Part shown: positions 25,115-34,202 of the stretch, in pieces
Position numbering within the stretch: the first letter of the stretch is position 1
Layout of the letters: each line of letters opens with the position of its first letter
Source of the DNA: Aminiphilus circumscriptus DSM 16581
GTDB lineage: Bacteria; Synergistota; Synergistia; Synergistales; Aminiphilaceae
Length of the DNA: 64,000 bases
Direction: 5' to 3'
Assembly: GCF_000526375.1 (NCBI RefSeq)
Contig: NZ_JAFY01000002.1
Location: forward strand, 496,001-560,000
Program-made: the position numbers and the translations under genes
The notes under the pieces: model-generated
The model's input: only the letters and a program-made list of their open reading frames with translations
Told to the model about the DNA's origin: nothing
The model's database searches: none

Positions 25115-26818
25115 CTAAACGATGGTGTGGAGAAATTCATCCAGAGCCGCTCCGGCGGGGACCATGGGAAGGACCAGGTCCTTCTGGGGAATGCGGAAAT
25201 CCGCCACCGCAGGTCCCTCGGTGTCGAAGAGCCACGAGACGGCCTCGGCCAGATCCGCATTCGAGTCCACCCGCCGGGCGGGAATGCCGAAAGCGCCGGC
25301 CAGTTTTTCCACGTCGTACCCCTCGGTGCGAGTGAAACTGTATCGCTCGTTCCAGAAAAGCTGTTGCCACTGCCGGACCATTCCCAGAGAGGCATTGTTG
25401 AACAGGGCGATCTTCACGGGCAGTCCGTAGCGGGCGACGGTGTCCAATTCCTGGCAGTTCATGAGGAAGCTGCCGTCTCCGGCGATGCACACCACCGGCG
25501 CTGGTCCCCGGGGCGTGCTTCGGGCGAGGGAGACGCCCACCGCGGCGGGAAGGCCGAAGCCCATGGTGCCGAGACCGCCGGAGGTGATGAAATTTCTGGG
25601 GATCTCGGTTGTCCAGTACTGGGCGGCCCACATCTGATGCTGTCCTACCTCGGTGACCACCGGCATATCCTTTCCCGCCCGCTCCCGAAGGGCCGCGAGA
25701 ATGTTCCAGGGGGCGAGTTCCTCCCGGGGGAACGTGGACTGCAGCGGATAGGCCCGGCGCCACTCCGCGATGGCGGCGTGCCACGCCTCCCGATTCGCCT
25801 TCGTCCGTTCCCGGCCTTTCCTCTTTGTTCCTTCCAGAAGCAGGTCGAGCACTTTTTTCGCGTCTCCCACCAGGCGGTACGTGGCGGGAATGTTTTTGTC
25901 GATCTCCGCGGGATCCCGGTCGATGTGGAGAATCCGCGCTTTCGGGGCGTAGCGGTCCTTGCGTCCCGTGCTGCGTTCGCAGAACCGGGTTCCGACGCCG
26001 ATCACGAGATCCGCGCCCGAGACGGCCAGGTTCGCCCAGGGCATGCCGTGCATTCCCACGAGCCCCAGGGAAAGAGGGTGTGTCTCTGGGAACGCTCCCT
26101 TGCCCATGAGGGAGTTGACCACGGGAATACCCTGCTCCTCCGCCAGACGAAGGAGGGAGTCCCAGGCCCCGCTGAGGATGACGCCGCCTCCCGCGATGAG
26201 AACGGGTCGGGACGCGGAGAGCAGTGCATCCAGGGCGAGGTCCAGATCGGCGAGATTTTCTTTTCCCTTGGGGTCGTAGCCGGGGAAAGAGATCTCCGGT
26301 GGATAGGCGAAGGCTCCGGAGGCACGCTGTACGTCCGCGGGGATGTCCACGAGGACCGGCCCAGGACGCCCCGACCCCGCGATGTGAAAAGCCCCCCGAA
26401 GAGCCCGCTGGAGGTCCTCCGTATTCTTCACGAAGAAGCTGTGTTTCACCATGGGAAGCGTGGCGCCGAAGATATCCGCCTCCTGAAAAGCGTCGGTGCC
26501 GATGAGGCTCGTCAGGACCTGCCCGGTAAGCACCACGAGAGGAACGGAGTCCATGGCGGCGTTGGCGATGCCCGTGACGAGATTCGTCGCTCCGGGGCCG
26601 GACGTGGCGATGCAGACTCCGGTTTTTCCCGAGGCGCGGGCGTATCCGTCGGCGGCGTGGCAGGCGGCCTGTTCGTGTCGTACAAGGACGTGTTTGAACT
26701 GTGCGTCGTAGAGCGCGTCGTAAAGTGTCACCACGGTGCCTCCGGGAATGCCGAAAACCACCTCCACTCCTTCCGCCTCAAGAGCCTTCACCACCATTCG
26801 GGCTCCGGTCATCGTCAT
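25115..26818 (-). CDS. ilvB: Acetolactate synthase large subunit
   Basis: 567 residues from ATG 26818. ThDP-dependent enzyme that condenses pyruvate with pyruvate or 2-oxobutyrate, the first common step of valine/leucine/isoleucine synthesis. VRHEQAACHAADGYARASG carries the catalytic Glu; CIAGDGSFLMNCQELDTV and LFNNASLGMVRQWQQLF form the ThDP motif. The regulatory subunit gene ilvN is at the head of the operon, not next to ilvB, which is an uncommon order. Confidence 0.93.
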   Translation of the reverse strand: MTMTGARMVVKALEAEGVEVVFGIPGGTVVTLYDALYDAQFKHVLVRHEQAACHAADGYARASGKTGVCIATSGPGATNLVTGIANAAMDSVPLVVLTGQVLTSLIGTDAFQEADIFGATLPMVKHSFFVKNTEDLQRALRGAFHIAGSGRPGPVLVDIPADVQRASGAFAYPPEISFPGYDPKGKENLADLDLALDALLSASRPVLIAGGGVILSGAWDSLLRLAEEQGIPVVNSLMGKGAFPETHPLSLGLVGMHGMPWANLAVSGADLVIGVGTRFCERSTGRKDRYAPKARILHIDRDPAEIDKNIPATYRLVGDAKKVLDLLLEGTKRKGRERTKANREAWHAAIAEWRRAYPLQSTFPREELAPWNILAALRERAGKDMPVVTEVGQHQMWAAQYWTTEIPRNFITSGGLGTMGFGLPAAVGVSLARSTPRGPAPVVCIAGDGSFLMNCQELDTVARYGLPVKIALFNNASLGMVRQWQQLFWNERYSFTRTEGYDVEKLAGAFGIPARRVDSNADLAEAVSWLFDTEGPAVADFRIPQKDLVLPMVPAGAALDEFLHTIV

Positions 26819-26882
26819 GATCGTCTCTCCTCTCTTTTCTGGAGCGTTTTTCGGAGCTTTTCGCGGATCGTCTCCGTTCCGG

Positions 26883-28019
26883 CTACACTGCCGCCGCCAC
26901 GGCGTCCCCGACGGCGCTGCAAGTGGCTCCGCCGCCGAACTCCGCGGGAAGCGTGGCCTTGTCGGCCTTGCCGAGGACGTTTTCCACGGCACTCTCGATT
27001 CTCGCCGCCGCTTCGGTCTCTCCGAGGGAAAAGAGCATGAGCCCAGCGGAGAGAATCGCCGCGAGCGGATTGGCCCTTCCCGTTCCTGCGATGTCCGGCG
27101 CGGAGCCGTGGACGGGCTCGAACATGCCGAGCCCCTTGCCGATGTTCGCCCCCGCGGCGACACCCAGTCCTCCCGCGATGCCCGCCAGGAGGTCGCTCAC
27201 GATGTCTCCGAACATGTTGGGACAGAGAATGGTGTTGTACTTCCAGGGATTCCGCACCAGGTGGTAGCAGAGGGCGTCCACGTTGGCCACCTGGAAGTCC
27301 AGCCCCTGCCCGCGCACTTCGTCTCCGGCGATGGTCTCCCAGAAGCCGTAGATCTGGGGCAGGGCGTTGGATTTGGACGCCAGAAGAACGCTCTTTTCAC
27401 CCCGGCGCCGTGCGGTGTCGCAGGCGTAGGCGGCGATGCGGCGCACGCCCTCTTCTGTGGCGAGGCCGAGCTGCACCGCCGCGTTCGTCTCGGGAGAAAA
27501 GGAAAGGGTCGTGGTGCCTTTGACGGAGTAGAGGTCCCGGGAGATCTCGACGGGAAAGGAGAGATCGCCCCCCCGTCCCTCGCCGCCGATGCCCATGTAG
27601 AAATCCTCCGTGTTTTCCCGGACCACCACGGTGTCGATGCGCTTTCCCTCGGGAATGGCCACGGGAAGGGGTGTGTTGGGAAAACTGCGGGCGGGGCGCA
27701 GATTCACGAACATGTCGTAGTGGAAGCGAAGCCGCAGCAGAATGCCCCGCTCGAGAAGGCCCGGCTTGACTCTGGGGTCGCCGATGGCGCCGAGGAGCAC
27801 GGCCTGGCACTGTTCGAGTTCGCCGAGGACGGAGTCGGGAAAGATTTCCCCGGTGCGCAGATAGTGGTCCGCCCCGAAGGGATAGGGATGCCACTCCACA
27901 CCGAAACCGCAGGTCTCTCCCGCGGCGTTCACCACTTTTTGCGCCTCGGCGGTGACTTCCTTGCCGATGCCGTCCCCGGGGATGACGGCGATTCTGTAGG
28001 ATTTCGAGGTCGACTTCAT
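26883..28019 (-). CDS. leuB: 3-isopropylmalate dehydrogenase
   Basis: 378 residues from ATG 28019. Beta-decarboxylating dehydrogenase: AVIPGDGIGKEV at the N-terminus, GAIGDPRVKPGLLERG, the substrate-binding YDMFVNLRP, VVRENTEDFYMGIG and NMFGDIVSDLLAGIAGGLG with metal-binding Asp residues. The family also holds tartrate/malate and homoisocitrate dehydrogenases, and RENTED instead of RENTEG is slightly off the leucine consensus; the leuACD context supports leuB. The site GAGAGGAG lies rather far (about 12 bases) from the start. Confidence 0.87.
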   Translation of the reverse strand: MKSTSKSYRIAVIPGDGIGKEVTAEAQKVVNAAGETCGFGVEWHPYPFGADHYLRTGEIFPDSVLGELEQCQAVLLGAIGDPRVKPGLLERGILLRLRFHYDMFVNLRPARSFPNTPLPVAIPEGKRIDTVVVRENTEDFYMGIGGEGRGGDLSFPVEISRDLYSVKGTTTLSFSPETNAAVQLGLATEEGVRRIAAYACDTARRRGEKSVLLASKSNALPQIYGFWETIAGDEVRGQGLDFQVANVDALCYHLVRNPWKYNTILCPNMFGDIVSDLLAGIAGGLGVAAGANIGKGLGMFEPVHGSAPDIAGTGRANPLAAILSAGLMLFSLGETEAAARIESAVENVLGKADKATLPAEFGGGATCSAVGDAVAAAV

Positions 28020-28054
28020 GGATGCGTTTTCGCTCCTCTCGGGATATGGGGCGG

Positions 28055-28615
28055 TCAGGCGGAGACGGCCTGTTCCTGCGCGGCGAGGCGCTTTTTCACA
28101 TAGGGCGCGAGTCCTCCCGTGGCGATAAGTTCCTGGAGAAAGGGAGGAAAGGGCGCGACGGCATAGGTTTCGTTGCGGGTGAGGTTGGTGATGACCCCGG
28201 CAACTCCGTCCACGGAGAGACGGTCTCCGGGCTGAATCTTCGCGCTCGCCTCGGGGGAGATGAAGATGGGAAGCCCCACGTTGATGGCGTTGCGGAAGAA
28301 GATTCTCGCGAAGGAGGCGGCGATGATGCACGATACCTTCGCCCCCTTCACCGCCAGGGGCGCGTGCTCGCGGCTGGAGCCGCAGCCGAAGTTCTCGCCC
28401 CCGACGATGATGTCTCCCCCGGAGATCTTGGAGACGAACGCGGGGTCCGCGTCCTCCATGCAATGCTTACCCAGCTCCGCCGCATCGCTGGTGACGAGAT
28501 AGCGGGCGGGAATGATCACGTCCGTGTCAATGTCGTCCCCGAACTTCCAGGCATTTCCCTCAAGGCGGGTTTCCCGGGGAGATGCCTGGTTGCTCCGGTT
28601 CTCGGTCTCTGCCAT
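28055..28615 (-). CDS. leuD: 3-isopropylmalate dehydratase small subunit
   Basis: 186 residues. Aconitase swivel domain: DDIDTDVIIPARYL and ENFGCGSSREHAPLA, which binds substrate, then IFFRNAINVGLPI. Forms the isomerase with LeuC. Between leuC and leuD lies an unrecognised small gene (28631-28843). A close homolog pair also acts in homoaconitase, but leucine use is supported by leuA/leuB. Confidence 0.92.
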   Translation of the reverse strand: MAETENRSNQASPRETRLEGNAWKFGDDIDTDVIIPARYLVTSDAAELGKHCMEDADPAFVSKISGGDIIVGGENFGCGSSREHAPLAVKGAKVSCIIAASFARIFFRNAINVGLPIFISPEASAKIQPGDRLSVDGVAGVITNLTRNETYAVAPFPPFLQELIATGGLAPYVKKRLAAQEQAVSA

Positions 28616-28630
28616 GAAGAAGGTCTCCTC

Positions 28631-28843
28631 TCAGACCTGGTCGTCCTGCCAAGGGTCTCGGTACGGTTCTCCGAAGGGGCCGCAGAAAAGTCCTCCCAGA
28701 TAGTCGGTCTTCTCCGGCGCACTCCGCACGTCCTGCTTCTCCCGGGTGAAGAGCGGAGATCCGTTCTCGAAGGAGAAGGCAAAATGGGAGTAGGTCTGGG
28801 GAAACTCCATGCGTTCCTTTCTTTCCGATTCCTTGCGTGTCAT
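28631..28843 (-). CDS. Unrecognised 70-residue protein between leuC and leuD
   Basis: ATG 28843 follows GAGGTG by 8 bases; a second start at 28810 (59 residues) also has an AAAGGA site. Strongly basic N-terminus (MTRKESERKERMEFPQ), hydrophilic middle, and an aromatic-acidic tail (GLFCGPFGEPYRDPWQDD). No signal peptide or helix. It ends 15 bases before leuD, so it sits as a regular operon member. I do not recognise a family; a role in assembling or regulating the isomerase is possible only by position. Confidence 0.6.
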   Translation of the reverse strand: MTRKESERKERMEFPQTYSHFAFSFENGSPLFTREKQDVRSAPEKTDYLGGLFCGPFGEPYRDPWQDDQV

Positions 28844-28926
28844 CTTCTCCACCTCATTTCGTTTGTTTGTGCCGCTCTATTGCTCTGTTGCACAAAAATG
28901 AAGCCTCTAATGAAGCCTCTTCCGGC

Positions 28927-30207
28927 TCAAAGGCCCTTCCAAAAATCCCCGGAGACGAGTTCCCGGGGATCGGTGATGTGGCCCGTCACAGCGGTGGCCG
29001 CCGCCACGAGGGGGCCCGCAAGATAGACTTCGCTCTGAGGATGCCCCATGCGTCCCACGAAGTTCCTGTTGCTCGTCGCAAGACAACGTTCTCCCGCGGC
29101 GAGAATGCCCATGTGTCCGCCCAGACAGGGGCCGCAGGTAGGGGTGCTCACGGCGGCACCCGCCTCGATGAAGATGTCCAGATAGCCCCGCTTCATGCAT
29201 TCCGCGAAGACTTCGTAGGAGGCGGGGATGACGATGCACCGTACCGAATCGGCGACGCGCCGTCCCTTGAGCAGTTTCGCCGCGAGCTCCATGTCCCGAA
29301 GCCTTCCGTTGGTGCAGGAGCCGAGAAAGACCTGTTCCACCTTGGTCCCGGAGAGCTCCGCCGCACGCCGCATGTTCCCCGGAGAGCTGGGGGCCGCCAC
29401 GAGTGGTTCCAGAGCTGCTACGTCGATCTCGATGCGCTGGGCGTAGGACGCATCCTCGTCGGGGTAGATCGCCTCGAAGGAGCGCCTGCCCCGGGCTTTT
29501 GCGTAGGCGAGAACCGCCTCGTCGGGAACGAAGATCCCCGCCTTGGCGCCGCCTTCCACGGCCATGTTGGCCACGGTGAAGCGGTCGTCCAGGGGAAGAT
29601 CCTTCACGGCGGTGCCGCCGAACTCCAGGGCGGCGTAGCGTGCTCCCTGAACACCTATGCGCCCCAGAAGAGCGAGAATGAAATCCTTGCCGGTGATCCA
29701 GGGCGCACGCGTTCCCTCGAAATCCACCCGGATGGTGGGGGGCACGAGGAACCAGGTCTCTCCCAGCGCCCAGGCGGCGGCCAGGTCGGTGGAACCCATG
29801 CCCGTGGCGAAGGCCCCGAGGGTGCCGCCGCTGCAGGTATGGCTGTCCGCGCCCACAACGATGTCGCCGGGAAGAAGAAGCCCCTGCTCGGGAAGGAAGG
29901 CATGTTCCACGCCCACCCGTCCCACTTCCCAGTAAAGCATGCCCATCTCACGGGCGAAGTCCCGGGCCTCCTTGGCCTGCTGGGCCGCCGCGATGTCCTT
30001 GTTGGGCGTGAAGTGATCGGGCAGAATGGCGCACCGGTCCGGATCGAAGACCTTGCGGGCGCCCATCTCCCGGAATGCGCGCATTGCGGGAGGAGCGGTG
30101 ATGTCGTTGGCGAAGGCGAAGTCCACCCGGACGGAACAGATGTCCCCCTCCTTGGCGGAATCAGCCGTGTGCGCCGCCAGAATCGCGCTAGGCAGCGTTC
30201 GAGGCAT
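28927..30207 (-). CDS. leuC: 3-isopropylmalate dehydratase large subunit
   Basis: 426 residues, the shorter archaeal/anaerobe-type LeuC. 4Fe-4S aconitase fold: VGADSHTCSGGTLGAFATG, FLGSCTNGRLRDME and STPTCGPCLGGHMG carry the three cluster cysteines. The start overlaps the leuA stop by 20 bases. Isomerises 2-isopropylmalate to 3-isopropylmalate with LeuD. Confidence 0.93.
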   Translation of the reverse strand: MPRTLPSAILAAHTADSAKEGDICSVRVDFAFANDITAPPAMRAFREMGARKVFDPDRCAILPDHFTPNKDIAAAQQAKEARDFAREMGMLYWEVGRVGVEHAFLPEQGLLLPGDIVVGADSHTCSGGTLGAFATGMGSTDLAAAWALGETWFLVPPTIRVDFEGTRAPWITGKDFILALLGRIGVQGARYAALEFGGTAVKDLPLDDRFTVANMAVEGGAKAGIFVPDEAVLAYAKARGRRSFEAIYPDEDASYAQRIEIDVAALEPLVAAPSSPGNMRRAAELSGTKVEQVFLGSCTNGRLRDMELAAKLLKGRRVADSVRCIVIPASYEVFAECMKRGYLDIFIEAGAAVSTPTCGPCLGGHMGILAAGERCLATSNRNFVGRMGHPQSEVYLAGPLVAAATAVTGHITDPRELVSGDFWKGL

Positions 30208-31744
30208 GCAGTGTCACTCCCTTTGCGGCGGCGAGTTGATAGAGGCGGTTCACGGCGTTCACGTAGGCCTTGATGCTCGCCTCGATGACGTCCGTGCTGG
30301 CGCCGCGTCCCCTCGCCACGAGCTTGTCCGTTTTGAGGACGATGTCCGCTTCTCCCACCGCGTCGGACTTTTCGCTCACGGCGGTGATCTTGTAGCTCAC
30401 GAGTTCGGGCTTGAAGCCAACGATGCGCATCATCGCCGCGTAGGAGGCGTTCACGGGACCGTTCCCCGTCGCGGCGTCGCTTCGCTCCTCCGTGCCATCG
30501 TGGAGGGTTACCGAAGCAGTGGCTCTTCCCTTTCCGGCGAGGTTGACGCTGAAGTCCTTGAGGACGAAACGCCGGCTCGGCACAACGGCGAGGATGTCGT
30601 CCACCACGAGGGCCTCCAGATCTCCGTCGGTGACCATCTCCTTTTTATCGGAGAGTTCCTTGAAGAGAGAAAAGGCCTCTCCCACCTGGGTTTCCGTGAG
30701 GTTGTACCCCAGATCTTCCAGGCGTTTCCGGAAGGCGTGTTTTCCCGAGTGTTTTCCCAGCACGAGCTGGCTTCCCGGAGCTCCCACGTCCTCGGGAGTC
30801 ATGATCTCGTAGGTGGCCTTGTTGCAGAGCACGCCGTGCTGGTGGATTCCCGCCTCGTGGGCGAAGGCGTTGCCGCCGACGATGGCCTTGTTCGGCGGAA
30901 CCTGCACGCCCGTGAGGCGCGACACGAGACGGCTCGCGCCGTAGAGGCGCTTGGTGTCCAGCCGGGTCTCCACGCCGAAACGGTCCTTCCGCGTCCGCAG
31001 GGCCATGACGATCTCCTCCAGGGAGGCGTTCCCCGCCCGCTCTCCGATACCGTTCACGGTGCACTCAACCTGCCTGGCCCCGGAGGCCACGGCCTCGAGG
31101 GAGTTCGCCACCGCGAGCCCAAGGTCGTTGTGGCAGTGCACGGACCAGATCACGTCGGGTCCCGCGTTCACCCGGGTGATGATCTCCCGGACGAAGGCGC
31201 CGAATTCCTTGGAGACCGCGTAGCCCACCGTGTCGGGAATGTTGATGGTGGTCGCCCCTTCGGCGATGGCGATTTTGAAGACCTCCACGAGAAAGTCGAT
31301 GTCCGAGCGGCTCGCGTCCTCCGCGGAGAATTCCACGTCCGGAACGAGAGACCGGGCGACGGCGACGGCGCGCTTGACTTCTTCGAGGACCTTTTCACGG
31401 GTCATCTTCAGCTTGTACTGGAGATGGATGTCGCTGGTGGCGATGAACGTGTGGATCCGGGGACGAGCGGCGGGACGAACCGCTTCCGCGCAGGCCTGGA
31501 GATCCTCCGTCCTCGTTCTGGCGAGCCCGGCGATGACAGGGCCGGAAATCTGCTCGGCGATGCTCCGGACGGCCTCGAAATCCCCCGGCGATGCGGCGGG
31601 AAATCCCGCCTCGATGACGTTCACCTGGAGGCGGGCGAGCTGGTGGGCGATCTGGAGTTTTTCCGCGCAGTTCAGGTTGATTCCCGCGGACTGTTCGCCG
31701 TCCCGCAACGTGGTGTCGAAAATGCGTACGAAATCCTCGCTCAT
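30188..31744 (-). CDS. leuA: 2-isopropylmalate synthase
   Basis: 518 residues. DRE-TIM barrel: [30 protein letters not shown] (metal His residues) and [14 protein letters not shown]; the C-terminal 120 residues form the LeuA allosteric domain ([39 protein letters not shown]), so leucine feedback inhibition is expected. Presence of this domain separates it from most homocitrate synthases. Follows ilvC after a 77-base gap with a hairpin. Confidence 0.94.
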   Translation of the reverse strand: MSEDFVRIFDTTLRDGEQSAGINLNCAEKLQIAHQLARLQVNVIEAGFPAASPGDFEAVRSIAEQISGPVIAGLARTRTEDLQACAEAVRPAARPRIHTFIATSDIHLQYKLKMTREKVLEEVKRAVAVARSLVPDVEFSAEDASRSDIDFLVEVFKIAIAEGATTINIPDTVGYAVSKEFGAFVREIITRVNAGPDVIWSVHCHNDLGLAVANSLEAVASGARQVECTVNGIGERAGNASLEEIVMALRTRKDRFGVETRLDTKRLYGASRLVSRLTGVQVPPNKAIVGGNAFAHEAGIHQHGVLCNKATYEIMTPEDVGAPGSQLVLGKHSGKHAFRKRLEDLGYNLTETQVGEAFSLFKELSDKKEMVTDGDLEALVVDDILAVVPSRRFVLKDFSVNLAGKGRATASVTLHDGTEERSDAATGNGPVNASYAAMMRIVGFKPELVSYKITAVSEKSDAVGEADIVLKTDKLVARGRGASTDVIEASIKAYVNAVNRLYQLAAAKGVTLHASNAA

Positions 31745-31773
31745 CTTCTCTCAGACTCCTTCCCTGCCAAGGC

Positions 31774-31810
31774 CCTTCTCCGCTCCGGCGCCTCCCGAAA
31801 GCGGAGAAGG
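31774..31810. other. Intercistronic hairpin between ilvC and leuA
   Basis: ccttctccgct pairs perfectly with agcggagaagg (11 bp) around a 15-base loop, with no T-run. Probably an mRNA stability or processing element that sets different levels for ilvNC and leuACDB. Confidence 0.5.
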
Positions 31811-31821
31811 AACGCTGTTCC

Positions 31822-32832
31822 TCAATCCTCCGGAGCCGATTTGGCCTCCATCCAGGGCATCATCTTGCGCAGTTCCGCGCCGACCTTCTCGATGGAATGA
31901 TTCTTCTCCCGCTCCATCCACTTCTTCATGACCGGACGGCCGGACTGGTTTTCGAGGATCCAGTCCCTGGCGAATTCGCCGCTTTGCACCCGGCGGAGGA
32001 GTTCCTTCATGTTCTCCCGTACGTGCGCATCCACCACCTTGGGACCGGCGACGCAATCGCCGTACTTGGCGGTGTCGCTCACGGAATAGCGCATCCAGCC
32101 CAGGCCGCCCTCGAACATCATGTCCACGATGAGCTTCAGCTCGTTGAGGCACTCGAAATAGGCGATCTCGGGCTGGTATCCCGCGTCGACGAGCGTGTCG
32201 AATCCGGCCTTCACCAGCTCCGTCACGCCGCCGCAGAGAACGGCCTGTTCGCCGAAGAGGTCCGTCTCGGTCTCCTCCGCGAAGGTGGTCTCGATGATGC
32301 CCGCCCGGCCGCAGCCGATGCCGGAACCGTAGGCGAGGGCCACATCCTTCGCCTTGCCGGAGGCATCCTGGTAGATGGCCAGGAGGCCGGGAACGCCCTT
32401 TTTCTCTACATACATGCGGCGGACCAGATGGCCCGGTCCCTTGGGGGCGATCATGAAGACGTCCGTGTCCTTCGGGGGCTCCACCTGGTTGAAATGAATG
32501 GTGAACCCATGGGCAAAGGCGAGAGTGGCACCCTTCTTCAGGTTGGGGCGCACGTCCTCCCGATAGACCTTCGCCTGGACGTGGTCGGGCATGAGGAACA
32601 TGACGATGTCTCCCTTGGCGACGGCCTTTGCCACGGAGAGTACCTCGAAGCCGTCCTTTTCGGCGGTTTTTTTCGAACGGCTGCCCTCGTGAAGACCGAT
32701 GAGCACCGACACACCACTGTCGCGGAGATTCTGGGCATGGGCATGACCCTGACTGCCGTATCCGAGGATGACCACGGTCTTGCCCTTGAGTACCTTCATC
32801 TGTGCGTCCTTGTCGTAGTACACGTTTGCCAC
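31822..32832 (-). CDS. ilvC: Ketol-acid reductoisomerase
   Basis: 336 residues (class I length) from GTG 32832, 8 bases after AAGGAGG. Rossmann loop [17 protein letters not shown]; the next loop [12 protein letters not shown] has the Ser/Arg/Ser pattern of NADPH users. [31 protein letters not shown] and [17 protein letters not shown] contain the metal and catalytic acidic residues. Converts acetolactate and acetohydroxybutyrate to the dihydroxy acids used by ilvD. Confidence 0.94.
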   Translation of the reverse strand: MANVYYDKDAQMKVLKGKTVVILGYGSQGHAHAQNLRDSGVSVLIGLHEGSRSKKTAEKDGFEVLSVAKAVAKGDIVMFLMPDHVQAKVYREDVRPNLKKGATLAFAHGFTIHFNQVEPPKDTDVFMIAPKGPGHLVRRMYVEKKGVPGLLAIYQDASGKAKDVALAYGSGIGCGRAGIIETTFAEETETDLFGEQAVLCGGVTELVKAGFDTLVDAGYQPEIAYFECLNELKLIVDMMFEGGLGWMRYSVSDTAKYGDCVAGPKVVDAHVRENMKELLRRVQSGEFARDWILENQSGRPVMKKWMEREKNHSIEKVGAELRKMMPWMEAKSAPED

Positions 32833-33028
32833 GTTTCTTCCTCCTTCAGCTTTTTCCTCGATCCGATTCGGGATCTCTCCGAAAAAAGCGCGAAATGCGC
32901 CCCGGAAAGAATGCCTTGTCCTGTCTTCGTCCGATGTTGCAGCCCTTTGAACGCGTCTTTTCCGAGACGTTCTTCCCGGGTTGATGCCGGGGTCTTTTCT
33001 CCTCCCTTCCTCGGTCGTTTCAGAGATC

Positions 33029-33060
33029 GCGCCGGGGAGCACATCTGCTCTCCCCGGCGC
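33029..33060. other. Intercistronic hairpin between ilvN and ilvC
   Basis: gcgccggggag pairs with ctccccggcgc (11 bp) directly after the ilvN stop; no T-run follows. The 232-base ilvN-ilvC gap shows no other clear element. Confidence 0.5.
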
Positions 33061-33064
33061 GGAT

Positions 33065-33640
33065 TCATGCGAATGAAGGTTCGGGATGTCGCAGGGATTC
33101 CGTCTTCGTCTCGCGGACGGGAATCTCCTGCCGGGACGTGCGGGAATCGGCGGCGAATCCGGCGCGTTCCATGGCGACGGCGCCGCTGGAGGCCACTTCC
33201 AGGATGCCGAAGGGGCGAACCGCCTCGACGAAGGCATCCATTTTCCCCTGATCGCCCGTGAGCTCCAGGATCACCGCATCCTCCCCCATGTCCACCACGC
33301 GACAACGGAAGACCTCCGCGGTCTGGAGGACGTGGGGACGGACATCCATGGGAGCGTGGACCTTCACGAGCATCATCCACCGCTCCACGAAGGGATTTCT
33401 GTTCAGGCTGCGGACCTCCACGGTCTCCACGAGCTTTTCCAGCTGCTTCACGATCTGGTCCGCGGGCACGTCGTCCCCGCCTACGACCAGAGTGAACCGG
33501 GAAAGTCCAGGTTGATGCGTGCGCCCCACGCTTAGGCTGTTCACGTTGTACCCTCTCCGGGACACGAGCCCGGAAAGCCGCGAGAGAACTCCGGGATGAT
33601 CCTCCGTCAGAACGCTGATGGTGGTGTGTTTGTGCCGCAT
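33065..33640 (-). CDS. ilvN: Acetolactate synthase small (regulatory) subunit
   Basis: 191 residues behind GGAGGG. Two ACT-type halves: [21 protein letters not shown] with the valine-binding GVL region, [12 protein letters not shown], then a second domain with [19 protein letters not shown] and [13 protein letters not shown]. About 25 residues longer than usual at the polar C-terminus. Gives valine feedback inhibition to IlvB, encoded about 6 kb downstream in the same operon. First structural gene after the attenuator. Confidence 0.93.
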   Translation of the reverse strand: MRHKHTTISVLTEDHPGVLSRLSGLVSRRGYNVNSLSVGRTHQPGLSRFTLVVGGDDVPADQIVKQLEKLVETVEVRSLNRNPFVERWMMLVKVHAPMDVRPHVLQTAEVFRCRVVDMGEDAVILELTGDQGKMDAFVEAVRPFGILEVASSGAVAMERAGFAADSRTSRQEIPVRETKTESLRHPEPSFA

Positions 33641-33771
33641 GCCCTTCCCTCCTCACTCGGATGGTGGTGCACTGTCAATGCTTCCCCGCCGCCCTTCGCG
33701 GCGCTCGGACTCTCCGCAGTCGTGTCTCGAACTTTTCTTTGCTACGGTAATTGCGTAAGGCAAAACATATG

Positions 33772-33808
33772 AAAAAAGGGCCGGGACCCGTCTTGCGGGT
33801 CCCGGCCC
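33772..33808 (-). terminator. ilv attenuator terminator
   Basis: On the minus strand GGGCCGGGACCCG pairs with CGGGTCCCGGCCC (13 bp, 5-base loop) followed by TTTTTT. Its rising arm contains GGGACCCGC (33803-33795), which is perfectly complementary to GCGGGTCCC (33861-33853) inside the leader peptide gene, giving a 9-bp antiterminator. Confidence 0.92.
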
Positions 33809-33826
33809 TGGTAGCCCTTCGGTCGG

Positions 33827-33937
33827 TTACATGCGACCGAGCGCTCCGGGAGGGGACCCGCAGCGAAGAATAAGGACTACAAGCAGAATAAGGGCCAGAG
33901 AAGAGCGAATCACTGTTGCGGCCTGTGTCTCGTGCAC
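33827..33937 (-). CDS. ilv operon leader peptide (attenuation)
   Basis: 36 codons from GTG 33937, 8 bases after AAGGAGG. The control region LALILLVVLIL (residues 14-24) has six Leu, two Ile and two Val; the C-terminus CGSPPGALGRM resembles the end of the E. coli ilv leader. Ribosome stalling there leaves GCGGGTCCC free to pair with the terminator arm (read-through); when charged tRNA is ample, the ribosome covers it and the terminator forms. The ATG at 33944 in another frame is too close to the ribosome-binding site. Confidence 0.9.
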   Translation of the reverse strand: MHETQAATVIRSSLALILLVVLILRCGSPPGALGRM

Positions 33938-34000
33938 GAGTCATCCCTCCTTTTTGTGAGCTTCGGTCATCGTTCGGCTGGGCCGTTCGAGTTGTTGGAC

Positions 34001-34029
34001 ATTCTAGGCTCCTTTGTGTTCTGTGTCAA
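34001..34029 (-). promoter_or_regulatory. Promoter of the ilvNC-leuACDB-ilvB operon
   Basis: TTGACA (34029-34024), 17 bases, TAGAAT (34006-34001) on the minus strand, a near-consensus sigma70 promoter. Start near 33994, giving a 57-base leader before the leader-peptide GTG. Confidence 0.85.
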
Positions 34030-34069
34030 CCCTCTTTTTCAAAAGTGTCATCTTTTGTTGCGGAAGGAG

Positions 34070-34202
34070 CAAAAATTCCGTTCTTCCGGGAACTTTCAAA
34101 AAGAACAGGCATAGGCTTTTCGTGCAGATATTGCAAGGCCTGAGGCACCCTTCTCCTCCGGCCTTGCTCGCCTGGAGGCGAGGGAAAGGAACGGAATTTT
34201 TG
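34070..34202. other. Large inverted repeat with nested stems downstream of livF
   Basis: caaaaattccgttc (34070-34083) pairs perfectly with gaacggaatttttg (34189-34202). Inside are gcaaggcc/ggccttgc (34133-34140/34160-34167) and ctcgcc-tgga-ggcgag (34167-34182). No ORF of note. Lying just upstream of the ilv promoter and after livF, it could be a complex terminator or a structured RNA. A second hairpin (34293-34300 with 34322-34329) followed by T7 on the minus strand (34275-34269) lies between it and livF and may be the livF terminator. Confidence 0.45.

Noticed and set aside
28855-28926. Tandem agaggcttcatt repeat upstream of the small ORF as a regulatory element
   Set aside because: Only two units of 12 bases; too little to support a function.
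30026-31900. A 624-residue plus-strand frame opposite leuA/leuC
   Set aside because: Shadow of leuA and leuC; His/Gly/Arg-rich composition typical of antisense frames.
33675-33944. An 89-residue ORF starting at ATG 33944 as the ilv leader
   Set aside because: Its ATG is one base from the ribosome-binding site and it lacks a branched-chain codon run; the GTG at 33937 in another frame has ideal spacing and the expected peptide.
34070-34202. 6S, SRP or tmRNA gene
   Set aside because: The nested stems are present but none of the conserved sequence blocks of these RNAs could be found; kept only as an unassigned structure.
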